Assembly: GCF_965139615.1 (NCBI RefSeq)
Contig: NZ_CBCSIQ010000031.1
Location: 1 to 45,663, forward strand
Source: Kerstersia similis
GTDB lineage: Bacteria; Pseudomonadota; Gammaproteobacteria; Burkholderiales; Burkholderiaceae_B
Length of the DNA: 45,663 nt
Direction: 5' to 3'
Shown: piece after piece, positions 18,462-27,503 of the stretch
Layout: every line of letters begins with the position of its first letter
How positions within the stretch are numbered: position 1 is the stretch's first letter
The notes under the pieces: model-generated
Databases searched by the model: none
Told to the model about the DNA's origin: nothing
What the model saw: only the letters and a program-made list of their open reading frames with translations
Translations under genes and position numbers: made by a program

Positions 18462-18488
18462 CTCCCGCAAGACACACGCTTGCGGGAG
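18462..18488 (+). other. Perfect 10-bp hairpin after recJ
   Basis: CTCCCGCAAG (18462-18471) and CTTGCGGGAG (18479-18488) form a perfect stem with a 7-base loop. It lies 58 bases after the recJ stop. There is no T-run on either strand, so it may be a Rho-assisted terminator or a 3'-end stabiliser for the recJ transcript. Confidence 0.5.
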
Positions 18489-18577
18489 CATGCGCACTGC
18501 CATCACGACCTGCCCCCCAATTCCCCACAACACTTGCGCCACTATTGCCTCAAGTCCCGGGTGGCGACACCGTGCAA

Positions 18578-18586
18578 TGCTAGAAT
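18578..18586 (+). promoter_or_regulatory. Extended -10 promoter candidate of the diguanylate cyclase gene
   Basis: TGC followed by TAGAAT gives an extended -10 box about 46 bases before the ATG at 18632. No good -35 hexamer is seen 17 bases upstream, as is usual for extended -10 promoters. Confidence 0.4.
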
Positions 18587-18631
18587 CCGGCCATCGCCCG
18601 ATCTCCATGGGGCAGCAACGGGGCTGCATTA

Positions 18632-20236
18632 ATGAGCAGGATTAATCTTCGCCAACTCATTCTCTCGCTGACTCTGCTTGCAGTTCTCGTCACTCTGGTC
18701 AACGTCTTGTACTCCAGCAACCGCGTCCAGCGCGATATGCTGCTGCAAACCACGCTGGAAGCCAATCACGTTTACGCGAAAAAGCTGGCTCAGGCTACCG
18801 ACACTTTCCTGAAAGACGCGATGTCGCAGCTGGAGTACAGCGCACGCCTGCTGATGGGCACGGAACCTGACGTCAGTGGCCTGCCGCAACCGCCCCTCTA
18901 TGGCGATAGCGTTGCCATGCAGCGTGAAACACATCGCCTGCGCCAGCAAGGGAATCTCTTCGATTCGGTGCATATCGTCTCCGAGCAGGCACAGCTGTTG
19001 GCACGCTCCTCGCCAACCGTGCGTCATGATGCGCCCAACGTCGTCATCGACAGCGAAGGCGTGCGCGGCTCGCTGGCCCTGCGCTCGCCCTACATCAGCG
19101 GCATTTACCGCTCTGCGGGCAACCGGCTTGTGTTGCTGATGTCGTGGCCTCTGTTCGATGCCAATGGCGTTTATCACGGCTATATCGGCGGCACCATCCA
19201 TACGCAGCAAAAAAACATCCTGCACAACCTGCTTGGCCAACAGTTCTATAACAATGACTCCATCCTCTATGTCGTAGATGGCAAAGGCACCATTATTTAT
19301 CATCCGGACAATGACCGGATCGGCCAGAATATCGCCGGAACGCCAATGGCCCTGGCCATTCAGGAAGGACTGGACGGCAGCCTGAGACAATTGGAGAACG
19401 GCGAAGACCTGCTGGCAGGCTATGCCGTGGTACAGCGCGTCAACTGGGGAGTGGTGGCGCAACGCCCCATACAAGGTGTCCTGATCAACGAGGGCACCTT
19501 GCTGCTGCAGACCCTCTCCTACACGCTGCCGGTCATGCTGCTGTTGATCGTCATCATCTGGTGGATCTCGCGCCATATCACCCTTCCCCTGTCGCAACTG
19601 GCCCGGCGCAGCAGGCATATGAACAATGTGGAAAGCACACGCAATCAGCTGCTGGCTATCCGCACCTGGTATTTCGAGGCGGCGCAGCTCAAGCAATCCC
19701 TGTTGCACAGCCTGGCATTGATCCACAACAAACTGCGCCAGCTGCGCCAGGAATCCTCTACCGACCAATTAACCGGCCTTGCCAACCGGCGCGGCCTGGA
19801 AGAACAGGTCACGCGCTGGATTGACGAGCGTGCGCCCTTCGCCCTGCTGCTGCTGGATGTCGATTACTTCAAGCAGATCAACGACAACCACGGCCATGAC
19901 ATCGGCGACCTCGTATTGCAGCAGATCGCCGCCGTCATCCGCGACAACTCTCGTGGCCCGGATCTGCCTTGCCGCAGCGGCGGGGAGGAGTTTGCCCTGT
20001 TCTTGCCCGACACCAGCGCCGCCGTGGCCTACCGGGTGGCTGAACGCCTGAGGCTGCGCGTGGAACGCACCGTGTTTCCCAAGAATATCCGCATCACGGT
20101 TTCCATCGGCATCGCACTCTACCCCGATGACGGCGCAACGCTTCAGAGCGTTACCAAGACGGCTGACATGGCGCTGTACTCCGCCAAACGCAATGGCCGC
20201 AACCGCATTGAACCGCATCCACCGGAATCCGCCTAA
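18632..20236 (+). CDS. Membrane diguanylate cyclase with periplasmic Cache sensor (GGEEF)
   Basis: Synthesises cyclic di-GMP from two GTP in response to a periplasmic signal. The 534-residue protein has a membrane helix at about 9-28, a large periplasmic double-Cache region (about 40-285, with RSPYISGIYR and a closing NWGVVAQRPI), a second helix at about 292-314, a short HAMP-like linker, then the GGDEF domain from about 375. Active-site features: DQLTGLANRR, LLLDVDYFKQINDNHGHDIGD, and GGEEF at 450-454. An inhibitory I-site RGPD (441-444) lies exactly five residues before GGEEF, so product feedback inhibition is expected. Genes on both sides (recJ, prfB, lysS) are housekeeping. The ligand is unknown. 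Confidence 0.93.
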   Translation: MSRINLRQLILSLTLLAVLVTLVNVLYSSNRVQRDMLLQTTLEANHVYAKKLAQATDTFLKDAMSQLEYSARLLMGTEPDVSGLPQPPLYGDSVAMQRETHRLRQQGNLFDSVHIVSEQAQLLARSSPTVRHDAPNVVIDSEGVRGSLALRSPYISGIYRSAGNRLVLLMSWPLFDANGVYHGYIGGTIHTQQKNILHNLLGQQFYNNDSILYVVDGKGTIIYHPDNDRIGQNIAGTPMALAIQEGLDGSLRQLENGEDLLAGYAVVQRVNWGVVAQRPIQGVLINEGTLLLQTLSYTLPVMLLLIVIIWWISRHITLPLSQLARRSRHMNNVESTRNQLLAIRTWYFEAAQLKQSLLHSLALIHNKLRQLRQESSTDQLTGLANRRGLEEQVTRWIDERAPFALLLLDVDYFKQINDNHGHDIGDLVLQQIAAVIRDNSRGPDLPCRSGGEEFALFLPDTSAAVAYRVAERLRLRVERTVFPKNIRITVSIGIALYPDDGATLQSVTKTADMALYSAKRNGRNRIEPHPPESA

Positions 20237-20384
20237 GAATGGGCTCAGCGCGTTAAAATAGCGGATTAATCTACCGAAACAGACTTGCAATAGACTTGCG
20301 CCAGGCTCACAACTGCCTGGCCGCCGGCCCCGCCCGGCACGGCCAGCCAAAGGCCGGTGAGGCAAGCGCATACCAGGAACCACG

Positions 20385-21489
20385 ATGGAAGCAGAACGCC
20401 AGAACCAGATCGCCGCCCACCTCGAAGACTACGCCGACCGTGTCGGCCAGCTTCGGAGGTATCTTTGACTACGATAGCAAAGCTGAACGCCTGCAAGTCG
20501 TAAACGCCGAACTGGAAGATCCCACCATCTGGAACGACCCCCAGCATGCGCAGGATCTCGGACGCGAAAAGAAAAGCCTGGAAACGGTCGTGCTCACACT
20601 TGAGCACCTGCACAATGGCGTTCGTGATTCTCTGGAGCTGTTTGAACTGGCCAGCGCCGATGACGACGAGGCCACCCTGCTGTCCATCGAAGAGGATGCC
20701 CGCGGCTACCAGGTCGAACTGGAAGCGCTGGAATTCCGCCGCATGTTCTCAAATCCGGCCGATCCGCTGAACTGCTTCATCGACATCCAGGCCGGTGCCG
20801 GTGGCACCGAAGCCCAGGACTGGGCCTCCATGCTGTTGCGCCAGTACCTGAAATACTGTGAACGCAAAGACTTCAAGACCGAAATTCTGGAAGAATCGGA
20901 AGGGGATGTCGCGGGCATCAAGTCCGCCACCATCAAGGTGGAAGGCGACTACGCATTCGGTCATCTGCGCACGGAAACCGGTGTGCACCGCCTGGTGCGC
21001 AAAAGCCCCTTCGACTCCTCGGGCGGCCGCCATACCTCCTTTGCCAGCATTTTCGTGTACCCCGAGGTGGACGAATCCTTTGAAGTGGAAATCAATCCGG
21101 CAGACCTGCGCATCGACACCTATCGTGCCAGCGGCGCCGGCGGCCAGCACATCAATAAAACCGATTCAGCCGTGCGTATCACACACGGCCCGACCGGTAT
21201 TGTGGTGCAGTGCCAGAACGACCGCTCGCAGCACCGCAACCGCGCCGAAGCCATGCAAATGCTGAAATCCAAGCTCTACGAGCTGGAAATGCGCAACCGT
21301 ATGGCCGAGCAGCAGAAGCTGGAAGACTCCAAGACCGATGTGGGCTGGGGCCACCAGATCCGTTCCTATGTGCTGGACAACAGCCGCATCAAAGACCTGC
21401 GTACCAACGTGGAAATCTCCAACACCCAGAAAGTGCTGGACGGCGACCTGGACCCTTTCATTCAGGCCAGCCTGAAGCAGGGCCTCTAA
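20385..21489 (+). CDS. prfB: Peptide chain release factor 2, with programmed +1 frameshift
   Basis: Terminates translation at UGA and UAA. The gene is read as 20385-20465 then 20467-21489, giving 367 residues (E. coli 365). The first frame starts MEAERQNQIAAHLEDY (AGGA about 7 bases before the ATG) and ends at CTT TGA (20463-20468). Skipping T20466 continues in the +1 frame as DYDSKAERLQ. A GGAGG just before the slip site (20456-20460) and the CTT-TGA-C context are the classic RF2 autoregulatory signal: low RF2 stalls at UGA and promotes the shift. Codon-recognition SPF (in KSPFDSSGGRHTSF) and catalytic GGQ (in GAGGQHINKTDSAVRITH) are both present. It lies 62 bases before lysS, as in E. coli. 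Confidence 0.96.
20456..20469 (+). promoter_or_regulatory. RF2 programmed +1 frameshift site
   Basis: GGAGG, then TAT, CTT and the in-frame stop TGA followed by C. The internal Shine-Dalgarno-like GGAGG, the slippery CUU and the weak UGA-C context are the three conserved elements. The site lies at codons 25-28 of prfB. Confidence 0.95.
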
Positions 21490-21551
21490 ACAGACCCACC
21501 GGCCCGCCGGACTTCCCGCCACGCTCCCGAACGCCCTAGCAACTCATCGAC

Positions 21552-23078
21552 ATGACTGATTCTTCCACGCCCGCCACGCCCGTCACCGACGAAAACCGCC
21601 TGATTGCGGAACGGCGCGGCAAACTGGCCCGCCTTCGCGCAGAAGGCGTCGCTTTCCCCAATGACTTCCAACCGGACGCGCATGCGGCCGACCTGCACCA
21701 GCGCTACGGCGAGATAGATGCAGAAGCGCTGGAGCAAGCGCCGCCTGCCATCGTCCGCCTTGCTGGCCGCATGATGCTCAAACGGGTCATGGGCAAAGCC
21801 AGTTTCGCCACGCTGCAGGATGGCAGCGGCCGCATCCAGATCTATCTGGATAAAGGCGTGCTGGGCGAAGATGTCTATGGCGCCTTCAAGCAGTGGGATA
21901 TCGGTGACATCATTGCCGTCACGGGCCGCATCTTCAAGACCCGCAAGGGCGAGCTGTCGATTCATGCCAGCGAAGCCCGCCTGCTGGCCAAGTCGCTGCG
22001 CCCGTTGCCGGACAAGTTCCACGGCGTTTCCGACCAGGAACTGCGTTATCGCCAGCGCTATGTCGATCTGATCATGACGGAAGACACGCGCCGCACCTTC
22101 TTGGCACGCAGCAAAGCCATCGCAGGCATCCGCCAAGCGATGGTCGAGGCCGGCTTCCTGGAAGTCGAAACGCCCATGCTGCACCCCATTCCCGGCGGCG
22201 CCAGCGCCAAGCCGTTTGTCACGCACCACAACGCGCTGGACATGGAAATGTTCCTGCGTATTGCCCCTGAGCTTTACCTCAAGCGCCTGATCGTGGGCGG
22301 CTTCGAACGGGTCTTCGAAGTCAACCGCAACTTCCGTAACGAAGGCGTCAGCCCGCGCCACAACCCTGAATTCACCATGATGGAATTCTACGCAGCCTAT
22401 GCGGATTACCGCTGGCTGATGGAATTCACCGAGGGCCTGATCCGTCAGGCAGCCATCGCTGCGACCGGCAGCGCCAAGCTTGAATATCAAGGCCGTGAAC
22501 TGGATCTGGGCCAGCCTTTTGACCGCCTGACCATCGTGGGTGCCATTCTGAAATACGCGCCCAGCTATCAGGAAAGCGACCTGCAGGATGCGGATTACCT
22601 GCGCAAGGAACTGGCCCGTCTGGGGGCAGACGTCAAAGGTCCGGCGCTCGCACGCGCAGGCCTGGGCGCCCTGCAGTTGGCCCTGTTCGAAGAAACGGCG
22701 GAAGCCCAGCTGTGGCACCCCACTTTCATCATCGACTATCCGGTGGAAGTCTCGCCGCTGGCGCGCGCGTCCGATACCCAGCCTGGCATTACCGAGCGCT
22801 TCGAACTGTTCATCACCGGCCGCGAAATCGCCAACGGCTTCTCGGAATTGAATGATCCGGAAGACCAGGCCGAGCGCTTCCGCGCCCAGGTGGAAGCCAA
22901 GGATGCCGGCGACGAAGAAGCCATGTACTTCGACGCAGACTATATCCGCGCCCTGGAATACGGCATGCCCCCTACCGGCGGCTGCGGTATCGGCATTGAC
23001 CGTCTGGTCATGCTGCTGACCAACAGCCCCAGCATTCGTGATGTCATCCTGTTCCCGCATTTGCGGCGGGAAGATTAA
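21552..23078 (+). CDS. lysS: Lysyl-tRNA synthetase, class II
   Basis: Charges tRNA-Lys with lysine. The 508-residue length is normal. The N-terminal OB-fold anticodon-binding domain (about 60-150, with IVRLAGRMMLKRVMGKASF) is followed by the class II catalytic core: motif 1 VEAGFLEVETPMLHPIPGGA, motif 2 FRNEGVSPRHNPEFTMMEFY and motif 3 GCGIGIDRLVMLL. Immediately downstream of prfB (62-base gap), with a GC-rich hairpin after its stop, so prfB-lysS is one unit. Confidence 0.97.
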   Translation: MTDSSTPATPVTDENRLIAERRGKLARLRAEGVAFPNDFQPDAHAADLHQRYGEIDAEALEQAPPAIVRLAGRMMLKRVMGKASFATLQDGSGRIQIYLDKGVLGEDVYGAFKQWDIGDIIAVTGRIFKTRKGELSIHASEARLLAKSLRPLPDKFHGVSDQELRYRQRYVDLIMTEDTRRTFLARSKAIAGIRQAMVEAGFLEVETPMLHPIPGGASAKPFVTHHNALDMEMFLRIAPELYLKRLIVGGFERVFEVNRNFRNEGVSPRHNPEFTMMEFYAAYADYRWLMEFTEGLIRQAAIAATGSAKLEYQGRELDLGQPFDRLTIVGAILKYAPSYQESDLQDADYLRKELARLGADVKGPALARAGLGALQLALFEETAEAQLWHPTFIIDYPVEVSPLARASDTQPGITERFELFITGREIANGFSELNDPEDQAERFRAQVEAKDAGDEEAMYFDADYIRALEYGMPPTGGCGIGIDRLVMLLTNSPSIRDVILFPHLRRED

Positions 23079-23102
23079 TCCCTCACTGCTACCATTCCCC
23101 TG

Positions 23103-23130
23103 CACCGGCGCCCAACAAGGCGCCGGTGTT
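23103..23130 (+). terminator. Probable terminator of prfB-lysS
   Basis: CACCGGCGCC (23103-23112) and GGCGCCGGTG (23119-23128) form a perfect 10-bp GC-rich stem with a CAACAA loop. Only two T follow, so termination is plausible but not certain. Confidence 0.6.
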
Positions 23131-23183
23131 GCATCCAGCCCTGTCCCTACCTCCATGCACGGCGCGCAGCACCTAGCGCCCTG

Positions 23184-24287
23184 ATGACGATGCCTTCTCT
23201 CATGCAGCGTTTTTACCAGCGCGCCTTCGCCGCCCTGCTCCCCTTGCTGGCTTCCATCCCGGCCCATGCCCAGGACAAGCCGCCGGCGCTCGTCGAACAG
23301 TCTTTCAGCCAGCCGACGCATGTGCCCCCCCAAAGATCCTCGAGTCTCGTTGAAGCCAACGCCCTGATGGCAGCCGGAAACGATGAGGATGCCGTCCGCC
23401 TGCTCGAAAGCATCCTCTACCAAACGAATATCCACTACTCGTCCGCACGTCAGAAAGCCGATCTTTATCACGCGCTTGGCACGGCTTACCATCACGCATC
23501 TCGTCCTCAGGACGCCAAGCGTGCCCTGCTCTTCACCCACACGCTTTACCGAGACCTGGAGGCGGAGCCCCTGACTCATGCCGCCTTGCTCGTCGAGCTG
23601 GCCCAGATCGAAGCCGAGGCAATGGCAAGCACGAGCGGCAATCAGGAAGCAGCCATCCAAACCTACAGCACCCTGCAGGCGGGCTATCTCAGGCAGGCCA
23701 TCAGTGTGTTGGGCGCCACACCGTCCCAGGCCCACTTATCGCAAATGGCCGACCTGAGCTGCCAACTGGCAGAGCTTTACCAAGCCCGCAACAAACGGGA
23801 TACCGCAGCGAAACTCCGGCAAAGTTGCATGCAGGCACGCAGCCGCCATGCCATAAGGAATATAGGCGCGCAGCAACAAGCCATGCTCGCAGTACTGGCG
23901 ACACTGGCCGATCCCGAAGACTGGAACGACCCCAACCCTGCAGACCCGATCGTCAGCAAACCCGTCGTCACCAACCAGCTCACTCCCGACTACCCTGTTA
24001 TCGCCCGACGCCTGGGCCAGGAAGGCATCGTAGAGGTACTGATCCACATTGACAGCAAAGGGAAACCGAGCCGAGTCGCCCTTGCCGCCAGCAGTGGCTA
24101 TCCGAGGCTGGATGCCTCTGCCATTGCCGCAATCCAACAGTGGCAATTCAGCCCGGCCAGAACCAAAAGCGGCAAGGCCGTCGATGCCGCCCTGATAATT
24201 CCCATCTCATTCATCCTGCAACGCGCCAAGGTGCCCGCCCAGGGCAGCCTGCCTGCTTTCAATAGCTGGCCTCCGCCCCGTCCGTAA
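23184..24287 (+). CDS. Secreted protein with C-terminal TonB domain and TPR-like helical region
   Basis: A 367-residue protein with a cleavable signal peptide (hydrophobic 14-25, cleavage after AHA at residue 29). The middle part (about 55-255) is alpha-helical and TPR-like: VEANALMAAGNDEDAVRLLESIL and YHALGTAYHHASRPQDAKRALL. The C-terminus (about 262-345) is a TonB_C domain: LTPDYPVIARRLGQEGIVEV, VALAASSGYPRLDASAIAAI and QWQFSPA. True TonB keeps an uncleaved N-terminal anchor and a Pro-rich spacer; both are missing here, so it is unlikely to energise outer-membrane receptors by itself. More likely it is a periplasmic binding or scaffold protein. It starts after the lysS hairpin and ends before a bidirectional terminator. 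Specific function unknown. Confidence 0.8.
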   Translation: MTMPSLMQRFYQRAFAALLPLLASIPAHAQDKPPALVEQSFSQPTHVPPQRSSSLVEANALMAAGNDEDAVRLLESILYQTNIHYSSARQKADLYHALGTAYHHASRPQDAKRALLFTHTLYRDLEAEPLTHAALLVELAQIEAEAMASTSGNQEAAIQTYSTLQAGYLRQAISVLGATPSQAHLSQMADLSCQLAELYQARNKRDTAAKLRQSCMQARSRHAIRNIGAQQQAMLAVLATLADPEDWNDPNPADPIVSKPVVTNQLTPDYPVIARRLGQEGIVEVLIHIDSKGKPSRVALAASSGYPRLDASAIAAIQQWQFSPARTKSGKAVDAALIIPISFILQRAKVPAQGSLPAFNSWPPPRP

Positions 24288-24426
24288 GCAATTTGCTGCA
24301 AACCGGTGCCTGAAGCATAGACGAGCCACATACAACACACTCCCCCAAAGACTGGCGCAAATGGCTCTGCACAAGCAAGTCTGTGCAAATGGGACTGCAC
24401 GTATGCATTCCGGCAGCGAAACGTGC

Positions 24427-24460
24427 AAACAAAAAACGCCCCGAAGGGCGTTTTTTGTTT
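24427..24460. terminator. Bidirectional intrinsic terminator between tonB-like gene and iscX
   Basis: AAACAAAAAACGCCC (24427-24441) pairs perfectly with GGGCGTTTTTTGTTT (24446-24460) around CGAA, with U-runs in both directions. It separates the convergent TonB-domain gene and the isc operon. Confidence 0.92.
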
Positions 24461-24477
24461 GACCAGGGATCCAGGGA

Positions 24478-24672
24478 TCAACGGGCTTCGTCGATCCAGG
24501 CTTCCAGAATCGCTTCCAGAATGCGTTCGTTCGACGCTTCGGGATTGTCCTCGAATTCAGGCAGGGCCACGATCCAGGCATGCATGTCGGTGAAACGCAC
24601 CGTCAGGGGATCGACATCCGGGTAAGCGTCATACAACGCTTCTGCAATGGCCAGGCTATCAGTCCATTTCAT
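24478..24672 (-). CDS. iscX: Fe-S assembly protein IscX
   Basis: A 64-residue acidic protein that binds IscS and iron and tunes the rate of cluster assembly. The start MKWTDSLAIAEALYD and the motif VRFTDMHAWIVALPEFEDNPEASNE minus its ends are typical of the family (E. coli 66 residues). Its ATG overlaps the fdx stop by one base (TGATG), showing translational coupling. It is the last gene of the isc operon and is followed by the bidirectional terminator. Confidence 0.95.
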   Translation of the reverse strand: MKWTDSLAIAEALYDAYPDVDPLTVRFTDMHAWIVALPEFEDNPEASNERILEAILEAWIDEAR

Positions 24673-25013
24673 CAGTGATTTTCCTTGGCGTGATTGATCG
24701 AATACTTGGGGATCTCCACCACCAGGTCTTCGTCGCTAACCTTCGCCTGGCAGGACAAGCGCGACACGGGCGTCAAGCCCCAGGCGCGATCCAGGTAATC
24801 TTCTTCGGTATCCGTGGCTTCAGGCAAGGAATCAAAGCCTTCGCGTACGATCACATGACAGGTCGTGCACGCACATGACAATTCGCAGGCGTGCTCGATC
24901 TCGATGTGATTGTCCAGCAGAATGCGGCAAATGGACTCTCCCTGAGGCGCGTTCTCTATGACTGCGCCTTCGGGGCAAACCTCGGGATGGGGTAAAACAG
25001 TAATCTTCGGCAT
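24672..25013 (-). CDS. fdx: [2Fe-2S] ferredoxin, ISC type
   Basis: Electron donor for Fe-S cluster assembly, binding IscS. The 113-residue protein has the adrenodoxin-like ligand pattern CELSCACTTC in its middle and a fourth Cys in LSCQAKV. Acidic surface stretches (ATDTEEDYLD) fit docking to IscS. It lies 6 bases after the hscA stop and overlaps iscX by one base. Confidence 0.95.
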   Translation of the reverse strand: MPKITVLPHPEVCPEGAVIENAPQGESICRILLDNHIEIEHACELSCACTTCHVIVREGFDSLPEATDTEEDYLDRAWGLTPVSRLSCQAKVSDEDLVVEIPKYSINHAKENH

Positions 25014-25019
25014 GTCATC

Positions 25020-26885
25020 TCAAGCTATGTCATTCAGAGTGCGCCCTTTGAGCGCTGCCCTGATACTGCGATCCATGCGCCGCGCCGCGAACTCGTCGGT
25101 GGCATCTGAAAGCGCCTGGGTCAATTTTCTTACCATGTCCACATGGCTGCCATCATCCAGAGCGCCGACAGCCGCCATGGCAGCATCCACAGCGCCACGC
25201 TCAGCCGGCGACAGCAGATCGGCATCGTCTTGCAAGGCGGCCTGCACCGATTCATACAGACGACGCGCTTCGACCAATGCTTCGCGCAGCATGCGAGCCT
25301 GGGCGTCGTCATCCGCCAGCGCCACGCTATCGGCCAGCATACGTGCCACTTCTTCGTCACTCAGGCCATAAGAGGGCTTGACTGCCACGGAGGCTTCGAC
25401 TCCCTGGCTCATCTCCCGTGCCGTCACACTGAGCAAACCATCGGCATCCACCTGGAAGGTCACCCGGATACGGGCAGCACCTGCCACCATAGGCGGAATA
25501 CCACGCAGCTCGAAATGCGCCAATGAACGGCAATCCGACACCAGTTCACGCTCGCCCTGCACGACATGAAAACTCATCGCGCTCTGGCCGTCCTTGAAGG
25601 TCGTGAACTCCTGCGCCCGCGCAACCGGAATGGCGCTGTTGCGTGGCACGATGCGCTCCACCAGCCCGCCCATGGTTTCCAGCCCGAGCGACAGCGGCAG
25701 CACATCCAGCAACAGCCAATCATCCCCGGCACTCTTGTTGCCAGCCAGCAGATCCGCCTGCTGCGCTGCGCCCAAAGCAACCACCAGATCCGGATCCAGC
25801 TCGATCCTGGGCTCCAGCGCAAAGGCCTCACGCACTGCTGCGCGGATGACGGGCATGCGCGTCGCACCGCCGACCATCACGACGCCTTGCAGCGCAGCCC
25901 GATCCAGGCCCGCATCGCGCAACGTCCGCTGCACGCAAGCCAAGGTACGGTCCACCAGCGGCTGCGCCAGCTCAGCAAAACGCTCCGCGCTCAACTCGCG
26001 CGACAGGCGTCCCAAGGTTTCCAGATGGGCATCCAAACGGGCGACCGGCGCATCGGACAACGCTTCGCGCGCCTGGCGTGCTGCCACCAGCAGCTTGCGG
26101 TAGTCCGGCTTGTCCAACGTTGCAACATCGGCAATGCCAGCCAACCAGTCATCGACAATCACGGCGTCGAAATCATCACCGCCCAAGGCCGTGTCCCCGG
26201 CCGTGGCCACGACTTCAAACACGCCACGGCTCAGCTTGAGAATGGAGATGTCAAACGTGCCGCCACCCAGGTCATAAACGGCGTAAATTCCCTCTACACC
26301 GCTATCGAGGCCATAGGCCAAGGCTGCGGCCGTGGGTTCATTGAGCAGGCGCAGTACATTGAGTCCGGCCAAGCGGGCGGCGTCGCGTGTCGCCTGGCGT
26401 TGCGCGTCATCAAAATAGGCCGGCACCGTAATCACAGCACCAACCAGATCATCACCCAGCGTTTCACGGGCACGCTCATGCAACTCGGAGAGCACCTTGG
26501 CGGATGCCTCCACGGGCGAAATATCGCCTTGCACCGTCCGGATCCGAACCATGCCCGGTGCATCCACGAACTCATAAGGCGCCCGGCTGCTGCGGGCCTC
26601 CTGAAACGAGCGGCCCATGAAACGCTTGAAAGACACCAGCGTATTGAACGGATCCTGGGCCTGCATCGCCAGGGCTTCACGCCCTACCACGACATTGCCG
26701 TCCGCGAGGTAGCGCACTGCCGAAGGCAGCAACACCTTGCCGTGGATATCCGGCAGCGCATCGCAGACACCACTGCGTACTGCTGCCACGATGGAATTGG
26801 TGGTACCGAGATCTATGCCGACAGCCAGCCGGCGCTGGTGTGGTGCGGGCGCTTCGCCCGGTTCCGAAATCTGCAAAAGTGCCAT
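25020..26885 (-). CDS. hscA: Fe-S specialised Hsp70 chaperone HscA
   Basis: An ATP-driven chaperone that binds the LPPVK loop of IscU and promotes cluster transfer to acceptors. The 621-residue length is close to E. coli HscA (616). It has the Hsp70 ATPase signatures VGIDLGTTNSIVAAV, YDLGGGTFDISIL and VVMVGGATRMP, then a substrate-binding domain from about residue 390. It follows hscB by 90 bases, an unusually long gap inside this operon that contains an 8-bp GC hairpin. A shorter C-terminal lid than DnaK and the isc context identify it as HscA. Confidence 0.96.
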   Translation of the reverse strand: MALLQISEPGEAPAPHQRRLAVGIDLGTTNSIVAAVRSGVCDALPDIHGKVLLPSAVRYLADGNVVVGREALAMQAQDPFNTLVSFKRFMGRSFQEARSSRAPYEFVDAPGMVRIRTVQGDISPVEASAKVLSELHERARETLGDDLVGAVITVPAYFDDAQRQATRDAARLAGLNVLRLLNEPTAAALAYGLDSGVEGIYAVYDLGGGTFDISILKLSRGVFEVVATAGDTALGGDDFDAVIVDDWLAGIADVATLDKPDYRKLLVAARQAREALSDAPVARLDAHLETLGRLSRELSAERFAELAQPLVDRTLACVQRTLRDAGLDRAALQGVVMVGGATRMPVIRAAVREAFALEPRIELDPDLVVALGAAQQADLLAGNKSAGDDWLLLDVLPLSLGLETMGGLVERIVPRNSAIPVARAQEFTTFKDGQSAMSFHVVQGERELVSDCRSLAHFELRGIPPMVAGAARIRVTFQVDADGLLSVTAREMSQGVEASVAVKPSYGLSDEEVARMLADSVALADDDAQARMLREALVEARRLYESVQAALQDDADLLSPAERGAVDAAMAAVGALDDGSHVDMVRKLTQALSDATDEFAARRMDRSIRAALKGRTLNDIA

Positions 26886-26938
26886 ATCTATCCTATCTGC
26901 CCCGCCACCTTGCGCCTGAGTACAGACGCGCCGAAGCC

Positions 26939-26961
26939 GGCCCGCCCGCCGGTGGCGGGCC
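26939..26961 (-). other. GC-rich hairpin between hscB and hscA
   Basis: GGCCCGCC (26939-26946) and GGCGGGCC (26954-26961) form a perfect 8-bp stem with a 7-base loop in the 90-base hscB-hscA gap. There is no T-run, so it is more likely an mRNA processing or stability element than a terminator. Confidence 0.4.
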
Positions 26962-26975
26962 GCATCATACTGTTT

Positions 26976-27503
26976 CTAGGCGCCGTCGTGACGCACGCTT
27001 TCGACTTCCTGCTCCAGCTTTTCCAGGAACATCCACTCGCGCACGACCTTCGCCGCACCTGCCACATCGTTATCTTGATCCAGCAACACCGCCAACCGTA
27101 CCTGCGCCGCGGCGCGAGCCTGCCCCAAGGCCTGGCTCAAATCGTCCAGCAAGGCAGCATCTTTGCGCTGACGTGCTTCATCGAGCTGCTCACGCCACTC
27201 CAGCTGCTGCATCAGGAAAGCCGGGCTCATCGCCGTATTGGTTTCTACCTGCAGATCTACGCCCTGGACCTCGCACAGATAACGTGCCCGCGCCAAAGGA
27301 TTGCGCAGCACCCGGTAGGCCTCGTTGGCGCGCGCCGCCCATTGCATGGCGACGCGCCTGGCGGCAGGCGTCGCCGTTGCATAGCGATCAGGATGCACTT
27401 GTGCGGAAACCGCCAGCCAGGCTTTTTCCAGCGCCACCAGATCAATCTCATAGCGACGCGGCAGGCCGAACAGGCCGAAATGATCGTTTTCCGCAGACAA
27501 CAT
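26976..27503 (-). CDS. hscB: Fe-S co-chaperone HscB (J-domain)
   Basis: A J-type co-chaperone that delivers IscU to HscA and stimulates its ATPase. The 175-residue protein has an N-terminal J domain starting NDHFGLFGLPRRYEID, with the HPD motif at residues 37-39, and a C-terminal three-helix IscU-binding domain. The ATG overlaps the iscA stop (TAATG), a sign of translational coupling. Confidence 0.95.
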   Translation of the reverse strand: MLSAENDHFGLFGLPRRYEIDLVALEKAWLAVSAQVHPDRYATATPAARRVAMQWAARANEAYRVLRNPLARARYLCEVQGVDLQVETNTAMSPAFLMQQLEWREQLDEARQRKDAALLDDLSQALGQARAAAQVRLAVLLDQDNDVAGAAKVVREWMFLEKLEQEVESVRHDGA

